Source of the DNA: Streptomyces sp.
Lineage (GTDB): Bacteria; Actinomycetota; Actinomycetes; Streptomycetales; Streptomycetaceae
DNA length: 47,009 nt
Assembly (NCBI RefSeq): GCF_031178505.1
Contig: NZ_JAPSIW010000003.1
Span: forward strand, 1-47,009
Direction of reading: 5' to 3'
Below, one piece after another: positions 16,754 to 24,986 of the stretch. Within the stretch, counting starts at the first letter, position 1, and the number at the start of each line of letters is the position of its first letter. Below the pieces are notes generated by a model that did no database searches, was not told the DNA's origin, and saw only the letters and a list, made by a program, of their open reading frames with translations. A program made the translations under genes and the position numbers.

Positions 16754-18536
16754 CCTGCGCCTCTCCGAGACGATCTCGCCGTTCGGTGTGGGAGCGATCG
16801 TCGACGTCCGGGGTGAGTCGCTCATGGCGCCGGACACGTCCTGGTGGGACAAGAGATTCGCCCATGAGATCAGCTGTGAGCGTCTGATGGCGCGCCTCGG
16901 TGCCGGCGTTCTCAGGCAACCGCCGGAACATGCGGGTCGCGCCGGCAAGGACACTCCCGCGTTGCCCTACTGGCGCTTTCCCGCTTGGCGGTTCTGCGAA
17001 CGCTGCGACAAGCTCTCGAAGCTGACCGGGAAAAAGAAAGGTAAGTGGAGTAACGCCTGTGAGTGTGGCGGCGCCCTCGTACCGATGCGCTACATCGCCG
17101 TCTGTGAGAAGGGTAGCCACGCCCAGGACGTCAACTGGTTCAAGTGGGCGCATCGTGGGCGCGGGGCGAGCCTGAGCGAAGCGGTCCGTTTCTGCCGCGA
17201 TTACAAGGCGCTCAGGTTCCACAAGCTGGCCACCCGTGGCGAAGGTCTCGCGGCGTTGGTGGTGAAGTGCTATGGATGCGGAAACGAGCGCAGACTCGCG
17301 GAACTCGTGACGAAGGGGGCTCTGCACCGGGACGGGATCCGTTGCGCGGGGCGGCAACCCTGGGAGCCGGAGGACTCCGTCAAGAAGCCCTGCCCGTACG
17401 AGCTGGTCGCCGTTCAGCGCGGTGCCACGGGCAACTACATCGCCGAGAGAATCTCGGCTCTCGACATACCCGAGGAACGTCCGCAGTCCGCGGAGGCGGC
17501 CGACAAGATCCGCGGGCACGTGTTCTTCGAGAAGGTGGTGACGGACAACGGCGGGCCCTTGTCGGAGCAGGTGGCGGAGTGGATCGCCGACGATCTCGGA
17601 GTTACGTCGGAAACCGTCCTCGCCGTGGCGGCGGGGGAGGAGACCGCACCGGACGAGATGCTGCTCGATCTCAAGGATGGTGAGTGGGCGGCGTTCCTGA
17701 AGAAGCTGGACGGTGGACGCGACGGTTCGGGAAGCGACTTCGTCGTCGACGGACGAAGCCTCGGAGGCGTCACAGGGCCGCAGAGTCTGCTCGGCAAGAT
17801 CAGCGGCATCGGGCAGGTGCGCAGGGTCCGTGAGGTCCGTGCTCTACGAGGATTCCGGCGTCATGACGCAGAAGCGGCGATGATCAGCGTTGATCTGGGC
17901 TCGGACCAGCGGCGTTGGCCCACCTACCCGGCGATCGAGCTGTTCGGGGAGGGGATCTTCCTGCGGTTCGACGAGCGGAAGCTCGCCGAGTGGGAGGCGC
18001 AACCGGAGGTGGAGGCACGCGCCGGCATCCTCAAGGAGCGCAGGGCCGACTCTCCCTGGGCCGGCCGCCTCGACATGCCGGAACCCAGGTACATCGCCCT
18101 GCACACGCTGGCGCACCTGCTTATCCGGCGACTGGCGTTCGCAAGCGGTTATGCATCCGCCGCGCTGCAGGAGCGGATCTACGCTAACTCCGACCGTACG
18201 GACAAGACCGCCGGGATCTTGATCTACACCGCGGCGGGGGACGCTCAGGGGACCCTCGGCGGCCTCGTCAGACTCGGGGCCCCCGAGAAGTTGATCCCGC
18301 TCCTGGTGGCCGCTCTGGACGACGCGGACATCTGTTCCAACGACCCGGTCTGCATCGAGAGCGATCGGCAGGGAGCCTCGCAGCTGAACCTCTCGGCCTG
18401 CCACGGTTGCTCCCTTGTGAGCGAGACCTCCTGCGAAACCGGGAACCGGCTGCTCGATCGACAGCTGGTGCTGGGCGGAAGCGATGTGAGGGGACTCTTG
18501 GACGATGTTCTGGCGGAGGTCCGACAGCCCAGGTGA
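16734..18536 (+). CDS. drmB: DrmB (DUF1998-family protein, DISARM core)
   Basis: A 600-residue partner of DrmA. It begins with IRHDLRLSETISPFGVGAIVDV, the usual DrmB opening. It has clustered cysteines for zinc (CERC at about 86, CECGG at about 107, KCYGCG at about 181) and ends with the DUF1998 signature: ICSNDPVCIES and SACHGCSLVSETSCETGNRLLDR (about 530-580), followed by the DRQLVLGG-type tail. TLAHLLIRRLAFASGYASAALQERIY (about 457-482) is also typical of the domain. The start overlaps drmA by 20 bp. No phospholipase-D gene (drmC) follows, unlike canonical DISARM. The neighbours are instead the AbrB-like, Vsr and methylase genes. Confidence 0.88.
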   Translation: MEKIRHDLRLSETISPFGVGAIVDVRGESLMAPDTSWWDKRFAHEISCERLMARLGAGVLRQPPEHAGRAGKDTPALPYWRFPAWRFCERCDKLSKLTGKKKGKWSNACECGGALVPMRYIAVCEKGSHAQDVNWFKWAHRGRGASLSEAVRFCRDYKALRFHKLATRGEGLAALVVKCYGCGNERRLAELVTKGALHRDGIRCAGRQPWEPEDSVKKPCPYELVAVQRGATGNYIAERISALDIPEERPQSAEAADKIRGHVFFEKVVTDNGGPLSEQVAEWIADDLGVTSETVLAVAAGEETAPDEMLLDLKDGEWAAFLKKLDGGRDGSGSDFVVDGRSLGGVTGPQSLLGKISGIGQVRRVREVRALRGFRRHDAEAAMISVDLGSDQRRWPTYPAIELFGEGIFLRFDERKLAEWEAQPEVEARAGILKERRADSPWAGRLDMPEPRYIALHTLAHLLIRRLAFASGYASAALQERIYANSDRTDKTAGILIYTAAGDAQGTLGGLVRLGAPEKLIPLLVAALDDADICSNDPVCIESDRQGASQLNLSACHGCSLVSETSCETGNRLLDRQLVLGGSDVRGLLDDVLAEVRQPR

Positions 18537-18700
18537 TGTGGCCTCCAGGCCGTCATGCGACGCGCAATGTAGGACGGGCCGAAGCGGCTCGTTGCGGATT
18601 GCGAACCCGTGCAGAGCGACTACGAGGTCTGGTCACGCTGGATGCGCCTGCCGCCCCCAGGGCAAATACGGGGGTGGGAGCGGCGTGCGATCCTGGCGGC

Positions 18701-18889
18701 ATGATCCGAGAACCGGCTGAGGCCATGGTGCGTGAGGACGGCTCCGTAGAACTTCCCATGGGGATTCTCGTCGAGGCCGGTCTGGCCCCCGGCGCCCGGC
18801 TCCTCGCCTACAGCGACGGAGACGGGCGAATCGTGCTGCGAAGGGAGGCGGACGCCCTGGACGATCTACTCAACGGACGTCCGCTCTGA
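18701..18889 (+). CDS. AbrB/MazE-like small DNA-binding protein
   Basis: A 62-residue protein at ATG 18701. The segment VREDGSVELPMGILVEAGLAPGARLLAYSDGDGRIVLRRE (two adjoining parts of about 20 residues each) reads as a swapped-hairpin AbrB or SpoVT-type fold: a strand, a PxxIL helix-cap, GL.PG.RL, then a beta strand with charged residues. Such proteins act as autoregulators or antitoxins. No toxin gene is adjacent. The 3' end overlaps the convergent Vsr gene by 20 bp. It lies between the two defence operons, so it may be a local regulator. Confidence 0.6.
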   Translation: MIREPAEAMVREDGSVELPMGILVEAGLAPGARLLAYSDGDGRIVLRREADALDDLLNGRPL

Positions 18890-19598
18890 GCACACGGGCG
18901 GCGTGCTTCGACTTGGACTCCTCCAGTCCGAGTCGTACGAGGGCGGCCGCGTCGTCGATCGGCGTGTGCTCCCAGACTCGGACCACGAACCAGCCGTGTT
19001 CCACCAGGAGGCTGTCCGTCTCTCTGTCACGGCTCTTGTTGCCTTCGATCTTTGACACCCAGAACTCCCTGTTCGTCGATGGGATCGACCGGTGGGTGGA
19101 GCACCCGTGCCAGTAGCAGCCGTCCACGAACACCGCCACCTTGTGCTTGGTGAAAAGCACGTCCGCGGTTCGGCGCAACGTGGCCACCGGCCTGGCGTTC
19201 ACCCTGAAGCGCAGCCCTTCCCGATGCAGAGAGGAGCGGAGCCTGAGCTCGGGCTTGGTGTCGCGTGCTCGATTGGAACGCATCGACGCCCGGGTACCGC
19301 TCGACGAGGCCCAGGAGTTCCCTATCTCCTCCGCCACCAGGAGCCCGGCCTCTTCGGCCAGGAGCCAAGCGGCACGAAGGTTCGCGCTCCGGGTGGGGTG
19401 GTCCACTTCGCCGAGGGAGTATCGGCGTCTGCGTCCTGCGACAGCCCATTCGAGTCTGGCGACGACGTGCCCCGTCCTTCGAGACTCGGTCAGGACGACG
19501 GTGGCGGGTACTTTGACGCCGGACTCGTCGCTCACGAAACGCTTGGCGTGACCTCCGGCGGCTCGATCCTGTTCACGTTTGCGATCAGTCCTCGTCAT
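18870..19598 (-). CDS. vsr: Vsr-type endonuclease with an N-terminal extension
   Basis: This 243-residue protein starts at ATG 19598 (minus strand). The C-terminal 135 residues follow the very-short-patch-repair nuclease family: RARDTKPELRLRSSLHREGL, TADVLFTKHKVAVFVDGCYWHGC (catalytic Asp and metal region, two adjoining parts), and NKSRDRETDSLLVEHGW with VVRVWEH. Vsr normally cuts at T:G mismatches that arise from deaminated 5-methylcytosine, and vsr genes commonly sit beside C5-methylase genes, as here (divergent). Members are usually about 140 residues. The extra N-terminal 105 or so residues contain beta-rich text (VPATVVLTESRRTGHVVARL) and look like an added domain I do not recognise. Confidence 0.88.
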   Translation of the reverse strand: MTRTDRKREQDRAAGGHAKRFVSDESGVKVPATVVLTESRRTGHVVARLEWAVAGRRRRYSLGEVDHPTRSANLRAAWLLAEEAGLLVAEEIGNSWASSSGTRASMRSNRARDTKPELRLRSSLHREGLRFRVNARPVATLRRTADVLFTKHKVAVFVDGCYWHGCSTHRSIPSTNREFWVSKIEGNKSRDRETDSLLVEHGWFVVRVWEHTPIDDAAALVRLGLEESKSKHAARVLRADVR

Positions 19599-19801
19599 CC
19601 CGGCCCTTGGGCGCCAAGCGCGGGAGGGCGGGCGGTAGGCAGAGGTGCGCCGTCGGCTCGCGGGGCCGTCGGATGATCCGCGTGAAGGGTGCCCAAGGTC
19701 CACTCCTCGAGCTTAAGGTGCTGCATGACCTGATCGAGCAGTCCGAAATGGACCTGATTGGGGGCCGGCGCGAAACGCTGTTGAGCTGTACAGTCGGGAG
19801 A

Positions 19802-19831
19802 TTGCCTTCCGGCCTGGTGGCCGGCTACAGT
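19802..19831 (+). promoter_or_regulatory. Predicted promoter with internal palindrome, leaderless methylase start
   Basis: TTGCCT (19802-19807) and TACAGT (19826-19831) are 18 bp apart. The -10 box ends 6 bp before ATG 19838, so the transcript would begin at or next to the start codon (leaderless). The spacer holds the palindrome CCGGCCTGGTGGCCGG (19809-19824), a candidate operator, possibly for the methylase itself or the AbrB-like protein. Confidence 0.45.
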
Positions 19832-19837
19832 GCGCCA

Positions 19838-21118
19838 ATGCGCCAACCACACAATGAAGTCGACGCCTCCGAAGTGGAGGCGGGGGATCCCGGTCTCGCT
19901 CCGCTGAGGACGATCGACCTCTTCGCCGGCTGCGGTGGGCTGACGCAGGGCTTCGTCGACGCGAAGTGCGGCGGCCGTCCGGTGTACCGGCCCGTCGCAG
20001 CCGTCGAGCTCGATTGGGCAGCGGCGGCTACGTACGCGGTGAACTTCACCGAGAAGTTCGGGGCGCATATCCACCAAGGGGACATCGCGGACTGGGTCGA
20101 CAGGCCCGGAGGACTCCCCGAAGCCGACATCGTGTTGGGTGGCCCGCCCTGCCAGGGGTTTTCGAGGCTTGGAAACCAAGATCCGAACGATGCGCGCAAC
20201 CAGCTTTGGCGCCATTATCTGGATGTGGTTTCAACCGTCCGGCCGATGGCTTTCGTTATGGAGAATGTTGACGCCTTCAGGAATTCTCCCGAATTCGAAC
20301 TCTTGCGCAGAGAAGTTCGGGATGGGGGAGCTCTCTCCGAATACTTCATCTACGATGATCTTCTCAACGCTGCTGATTATGGTGTGCCGCAACGACGTTT
20401 CCGTGCGATTGTCGTCGGAATCCGAAAGGATCTACGATCCGCCGTGGACTCGGCTCGTCTAATCGATGACCTGACGGACATGGAACTACAGGCCGCGCTC
20501 ATCCCGACTCCGGCTGCCGGGCCCGAACGCACCGTATGGCAGACGATTTCCGACCTCGTGCTGCGCAAGCTCTCCTCCGATCTACCCACACGCGAGGTGT
20601 CCGCTAACGGGCGTAAGATCGCCGGCCCGTTCCGTATGGACGAGCTTCATCTGCGCCGAAACGGCATAAAGCCGATCTCGATGGCGCGCTATCGTTCCAT
20701 TCCCGAGGGGGGAAACCGGTTCGACATCCCCTTCGAGTTGCTTGCGCCTTGTTGGAAGAAGCACAAGAGCGGTTCCGCCGACGTCATGGGGCGACTGCAC
20801 CGCGACAAGCCGTCGGTCACCATCCGTACGGAGTTCTTCAAACCGGAGAAGGGCCGTTACCTGCACCCTTGGCTGCATCGGCCCATCACACACCTGGAAG
20901 CGGCCAGACTGCAGGGCTTCCCGGAGTCTTTCCAATGGTGTGGAAGCAGGAGCGACATCGCACGGCAGATCGGTAACGCCGTGCCCGTCGGGCTGGGACG
21001 GGCCATCGCCGAGCACCTCGCCCCGCTGCTACTCGCTCAGCGGGACCTTCAGGCAACGACCACGGTGAAGGCTCCCCGTCCGCCCAAGCGGCGACGAAAG
21101 CTGGCGGCGGCTGCCTGA
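19838..21118 (+). CDS. C5-cytosine DNA methyltransferase
   Basis: This 426-residue enzyme transfers a methyl group from S-adenosylmethionine to cytosine C5. The motifs are in order: DLFAGCGGLTQGF (I, about 26), GGPPCQGFSRLG with the catalytic Cys (IV, about 102), FVMENVDAF (VI, about 139), QRRFRAIVVGI (VIII, about 185), a target-recognition region (about 210-330), and IARQIGNAVPVGLG (IX-X, about 376). ATG 19838 fits the leaderless promoter. ATG 19673 would add 55 poorly supported residues. It may protect host DNA from the adjoining restriction genes, the role of DrmMII in class 2 DISARM. The DNA from about 20155 to 20480 is visibly richer in A and T than the rest. Confidence 0.93.
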   Translation: MRQPHNEVDASEVEAGDPGLAPLRTIDLFAGCGGLTQGFVDAKCGGRPVYRPVAAVELDWAAAATYAVNFTEKFGAHIHQGDIADWVDRPGGLPEADIVLGGPPCQGFSRLGNQDPNDARNQLWRHYLDVVSTVRPMAFVMENVDAFRNSPEFELLRREVRDGGALSEYFIYDDLLNAADYGVPQRRFRAIVVGIRKDLRSAVDSARLIDDLTDMELQAALIPTPAAGPERTVWQTISDLVLRKLSSDLPTREVSANGRKIAGPFRMDELHLRRNGIKPISMARYRSIPEGGNRFDIPFELLAPCWKKHKSGSADVMGRLHRDKPSVTIRTEFFKPEKGRYLHPWLHRPITHLEAARLQGFPESFQWCGSRSDIARQIGNAVPVGLGRAIAEHLAPLLLAQRDLQATTTVKAPRPPKRRRKLAAAA

Positions 21119-21264
21119 TCGGTCCTGCGTAGAACGTTCGGTGATTCCGTACGGGGAACTTCCCGCATCCGGGCCCGGTTGTCGGTGCGCGCGGATATAG
21201 AGTTGTTTCATTGGACACCGACGCCGGGGCCTCAGCCGTTGGTTCACCTAGGGGAGGGTGAGCG

Positions 21265-23973
21265 GTGGTGGCCGTGGCCGACCTGACGTCCGCGGCCGAC
21301 GGGCGCGCGGGTCGGACGCCGCTCGTATGGCGGTCGACCTGTAGGCCACCCCTACGATCGCGGTACGCCGTGTATCCGAAGGGGTGGGGCTTGCAGGAGT
21401 TCGAGGATCAGTACGAGGCGTTCAAGCGCCTGATCAAAACGCACACGCCCGAACAGGCGTTGGCGACGATCAAGCTCTTCGGTATGTCCGACGAGCTCGC
21501 CAAGCGCATTGCGGAGCGTCATCAGCAGGAGACCATCGCCGTCCGCGAGAAGCGGGAGCCCGGTTCCGTCGTCCGGAACAACCGCGAGACTTGGTACGTC
21601 GGCCCCCAGGACGACGACAGGTGCTGGCCCGCTCTCAGGAACCTGCTGGCGAAACAGTCGTGGGACGAGGACAGCCTGCGCGGCCTCGACTCCGCTTCGA
21701 CCAAGGTCGTTTCTATGCTCGACCACCCCCTAGAGAGCGCGTTCTCTACCAGAGGGCTGGTCGTCGGCTACGTGCAGTCGGGTAAGACCAGCAACTTCAC
21801 CGCGCTCATCGCGAAGGCGGCCGACGCCGGATACAAGTTCTTCATCGTCCTCGCCGGCGTCCACAACGGGCTGCGACTGCAGACCCAGCTCCGACTCGAG
21901 CGGCAGCTCGTGGAGCCGGTGATAGACCAGTGGCACCCGCTCACCGGTCGCGTCGGGGACTTCGAGCCTCCCGCGGGCAACCCGGCGGCCTTCTTCGGCG
22001 ACAAGAGTCAGCAGCACGTCCTTTGCGTGATCAAGAAGAACGTGCCCAGGCTGCGGAAGCTCAAGGCGTGGTTGGAAAAGGCGCCCGACTACCTGCGCAA
22101 CTGCCCGACACTGATCATTGACGATGAGGCCGACCAGGCGAGTGTCGCGTCACGTAGCACCAATCCGCTGATCCGGGAGATCGTTGATCTGTTCCCCCGC
22201 GGGGGATACGTCGGTTACACCGCCACGCCTTTCGCCAACCTGCTGATCGACCCCGCCGCCAAGGACCTCTATCCGGAGGACTTCGTCGTCAATCTGCCGA
22301 AGCCACGCGGACACTTCGGCACCGAGGTTCTGTTCGGCCGGGACGCTTTGGACGGCGAGGACCCCCAGGAGGTACCGGACGGATACGACATGATCCGCAC
22401 GGTCCCCGACGAGGAGGTGCCCCTCGTTCGACCGGGACGAGACGAGATCGAGGGGTTCGTACCCGAGATCAGCGGTGCCTTGAGGACGGCAGTCCTGTAC
22501 TTCTGGCTCGTCACGGCCGCCCGACGGGTGCGTGGTACGGGGGTTCCCCACTCCACGATGCTCGTCCACACGAGTGTCAGCACCGTCGTCCACGAGAGCT
22601 TCGAAAGGCCCTTGGAGGCGTTTCGCAAGCGGACGGCGGGGTGGCTCGATGCCGCGGACGGGGAACTGCTCGAGGAGCTGAGGCGGCTCTGGGAGGCCGA
22701 GATCGCCCGTGTCCCCGGTAACGAGCCGGACCTCGGGGAGACGCCCGTTCCCTTCGACGCTCTCCTTCCGTTGTTGGCCGGTGTGGTGGACGACTGTCGC
22801 ATCATCCTGGACAACTCGAAGAGCGTGAAGCGATTGGACTACGAGGCCGGCCCGGTCGTCGCCATCGCCGTGGGCGGCAACACTCTGTCGCGTGGCTTGA
22901 CCCTGGAAGGGCTCGCCGTCAGTTACTTCGTGCGAAACGCCACGACGTACGACTCTTTGCTGCAGATGGGCCGCTGGTTCGGCTTCCGCGAAGGGTACGC
23001 AGACCTGCCGCGCATCTGGATGACGGACGGGATGCGCGACTGGTTCAGGCACATCGCCACCGTCGAGTCGGAGATGCGTCGGGACATCGATGTGTACATG
23101 GTCGAGGACAAGACGCCCAGGACCTTCGCCGTCCGCATGCGGACCCACCCGTCACTCCGTATCACGGCGGCGGGCAAGATGCGGGACGCGGTGAAGGCGA
23201 GTGCGGCGTACGGAGGGCAGCGTGTGCAGACCCGCTACTTCCGTACGCGGGACGCCGAGTGGTTGCGGGCCAACCGGCAGGCCGCCCACGACCTCGTCGA
23301 CCGCTCCCTGCGATTGGCGGGAGCCCGACACCAGGACAACGGAATGCAGGGCAGGCACATCCTCCGAGGTGTGTCCTACGACATCATCCTGGACTTCCTC
23401 GACGAATACCGCTTCCACGGCAAGTCGTTGGAGTGCGACGCGGGTCTGTTGCGCAGTTACGTAGAGCGTCGGGTGCGGTCCGGGGGCGGCGGTTCGCTGA
23501 AGCGCTGGAACGTGGCGATCATCGGCAATCCGCTCAGCGGTGATCCGGAAAAGCGGTACGAGTTCGGTCCCGGGCTCGCCGTGGACCGCGTCATCCGAGC
23601 GAAGCTCGGCGAAAGCGGAGGCGACGCCGCCGACATCAAGACCCTGATGAGCCGTCGCGATGCCGGCGTCGATCTCGACCTCGGTGCGCTGACGGAGATC
23701 AACGAGGCGGCGCTGAAGAACGCCAGGCGCGAGCAGGCGCCCGACACCGCGTTGCTGACCCTGTACCCGATCGACGCTCTATCGCCGTCACCGACGAACC
23801 GCGAGAGGCGTGCTCCGCTCGATGCCGTCGACCACGTGATCGGCGTCGGTCTGGTCTTTCCGATGCCTCGGGGTGAGGACAGTGAGGTGGAGTACTACAG
23901 CGCCGACCTGTCCCGCGTACAGGACGACGAGGAGGAAGACCTGTCGTTGCTCTTCGAGGAGGACGACAGTTGA
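21265..23973 (+). CDS. Z1-domain SF2 helicase/translocase
   Basis: A 902-residue protein. GTG 21265 lies 6-7 nt after GGGAGGG. The ATPase core has GLVVGYVQSGKTSNFTALIA (Walker A, about 164-183), TLIIDDEADQASV (about 283), and GYVGYTATPFANLLID (about 313). The Z1 domain follows: AIAVGGNTLSRGLTLEGLAV (about 535) and DSLLQMGRWFGFREGYADL (about 563-581), which combine motif V/VI features (SRGLT, MGRWFGFR). Z1 proteins occur in restriction-type gene clusters with C5-methylases, Vsr and GHKL ATPases and are thought to drive DNA translocation. It is the first of five genes joined by 1-4 bp overlaps. Confidence 0.92.
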   Translation: MVAVADLTSAADGRAGRTPLVWRSTCRPPLRSRYAVYPKGWGLQEFEDQYEAFKRLIKTHTPEQALATIKLFGMSDELAKRIAERHQQETIAVREKREPGSVVRNNRETWYVGPQDDDRCWPALRNLLAKQSWDEDSLRGLDSASTKVVSMLDHPLESAFSTRGLVVGYVQSGKTSNFTALIAKAADAGYKFFIVLAGVHNGLRLQTQLRLERQLVEPVIDQWHPLTGRVGDFEPPAGNPAAFFGDKSQQHVLCVIKKNVPRLRKLKAWLEKAPDYLRNCPTLIIDDEADQASVASRSTNPLIREIVDLFPRGGYVGYTATPFANLLIDPAAKDLYPEDFVVNLPKPRGHFGTEVLFGRDALDGEDPQEVPDGYDMIRTVPDEEVPLVRPGRDEIEGFVPEISGALRTAVLYFWLVTAARRVRGTGVPHSTMLVHTSVSTVVHESFERPLEAFRKRTAGWLDAADGELLEELRRLWEAEIARVPGNEPDLGETPVPFDALLPLLAGVVDDCRIILDNSKSVKRLDYEAGPVVAIAVGGNTLSRGLTLEGLAVSYFVRNATTYDSLLQMGRWFGFREGYADLPRIWMTDGMRDWFRHIATVESEMRRDIDVYMVEDKTPRTFAVRMRTHPSLRITAAGKMRDAVKASAAYGGQRVQTRYFRTRDAEWLRANRQAAHDLVDRSLRLAGARHQDNGMQGRHILRGVSYDIILDFLDEYRFHGKSLECDAGLLRSYVERRVRSGGGGSLKRWNVAIIGNPLSGDPEKRYEFGPGLAVDRVIRAKLGESGGDAADIKTLMSRRDAGVDLDLGALTEINEAALKNARREQAPDTALLTLYPIDALSPSPTNRERRAPLDAVDHVIGVGLVFPMPRGEDSEVEYYSADLSRVQDDEEEDLSLLFEEDDS

Positions 23974-24986
23974 GCGGGGGCGCCGATCTGCGGCGTGTGC
24001 TCGACCGGCACTGGGCCGAGTTGGATCTCGCCCCACTCGGCCCAGGAGCTGCTCTCAGGACCTCTCCGCTCCCCGTCGTCACCGAGCACGGGGCGGTCGC
24101 TGCGGCTACCGACGGTGACTCGTTGCGTCACTTGCTGATCCCCCTCCGGGGACGTCGACGTGTCCCCACCGGGCGGATCGGCGGAACACTCCGCGTCATG
24201 GAGCGGGCGTTGCAGGACGACGAGACCTACGGACGTTTCGCGGACATCGTCTGCACCCGTAGGGATCTCGACGACGTCTTCACGGGGCTGTGCGCCGACG
24301 TCCTCGTGGCACTGGAGGCGGACGGGCGGCAGCCCTACCGCACTACGCTGGCGGTGGTGAACCGCTGGCGTCAGCTCTTCAGCGGCATACCCCGCACGCT
24401 CACCGAGACGCAGGAGATCGGCCTCATCGGCGAGTTGTCGGTCCTCCTCCGCCTGCTCGTCAAGGACCCGGGCGCCGTGAGGTGGTGGACCGGCCCCGAG
24501 GGAGGACGGCACGACTTCTCCGACGGCCTCCGCGCCGTGGAGGTGAAGAGCACGCACACGACCTCGGAGCGTAGGACTTTCGACGTCCACGGACTCGACC
24601 AGCTGGAGGCACCGCAGGACGGTCGTCTGATGCTGGCCTGGCAGCGGTTCGAAAAGAGCCCGCGGGGGCGGACCGTCGGTGAGCTCGCCGCGGAGGCGGC
24701 CCGGATGTGCGACGACGAGTCGGAGCTGTGGCTTCGACTGGCACGTGTCGGCTATCGGCACGGACAGACGGACGACGAAGGCGCACTGCGCGTGTCACCG
24801 CTTGAAGAACGTTGGTACGAGGTCGACGGGGCCTTCCCCCGCCTCACGGCCGCTTCGCTGACGGAGCCGGTACCCGACGCACTCCTGGACGTTCGCTACA
24901 CCGTCGACCTGGCCGGTGTCCACTCGCCGGTGCTGGACGACGCGTCCGTGGATGCCTTCCTGGACGAGCTGGGGTGGACGCCATGA
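23970..24986 (+). CDS. PD-(D/E)XK nuclease-like protein (DUF4420 type)
   Basis: A 338-residue protein. TTG 23970 overlaps the Z1 stop. The probable active site is E in IGLIGELSVLLRLL (about 152), D in GRHDFSDG (about 180), and E-x-K in RAVEVKSTHT (about 191), with the order and spacing of PD-(D/E)XK restriction nucleases. Proteins of this type regularly stand next to Z1 helicases and GHKL ATPases in predicted restriction systems, where they are the likely cutting subunit. The C-terminal half (about 230-338) is a beta-rich domain of unknown role. Confidence 0.85.
   Translation: MSGGADLRRVLDRHWAELDLAPLGPGAALRTSPLPVVTEHGAVAAATDGDSLRHLLIPLRGRRRVPTGRIGGTLRVMERALQDDETYGRFADIVCTRRDLDDVFTGLCADVLVALEADGRQPYRTTLAVVNRWRQLFSGIPRTLTETQEIGLIGELSVLLRLLVKDPGAVRWWTGPEGGRHDFSDGLRAVEVKSTHTTSERRTFDVHGLDQLEAPQDGRLMLAWQRFEKSPRGRTVGELAAEAARMCDDESELWLRLARVGYRHGQTDDEGALRVSPLEERWYEVDGAFPRLTAASLTEPVPDALLDVRYTVDLAGVHSPVLDDASVDAFLDELGWTP

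Noticed and set aside
14756-16954. A 732-residue minus-strand frame across drmA/drmB
   Set aside because: Antisense shadow of drmA with low-complexity content and no start signal.
21179-21201. Promoter TTGTCG/TATAGA before the Z1 gene
   Set aside because: The spacer is only 11 bp, too short for a vegetative promoter. No better pair was found in the 146-bp gap.
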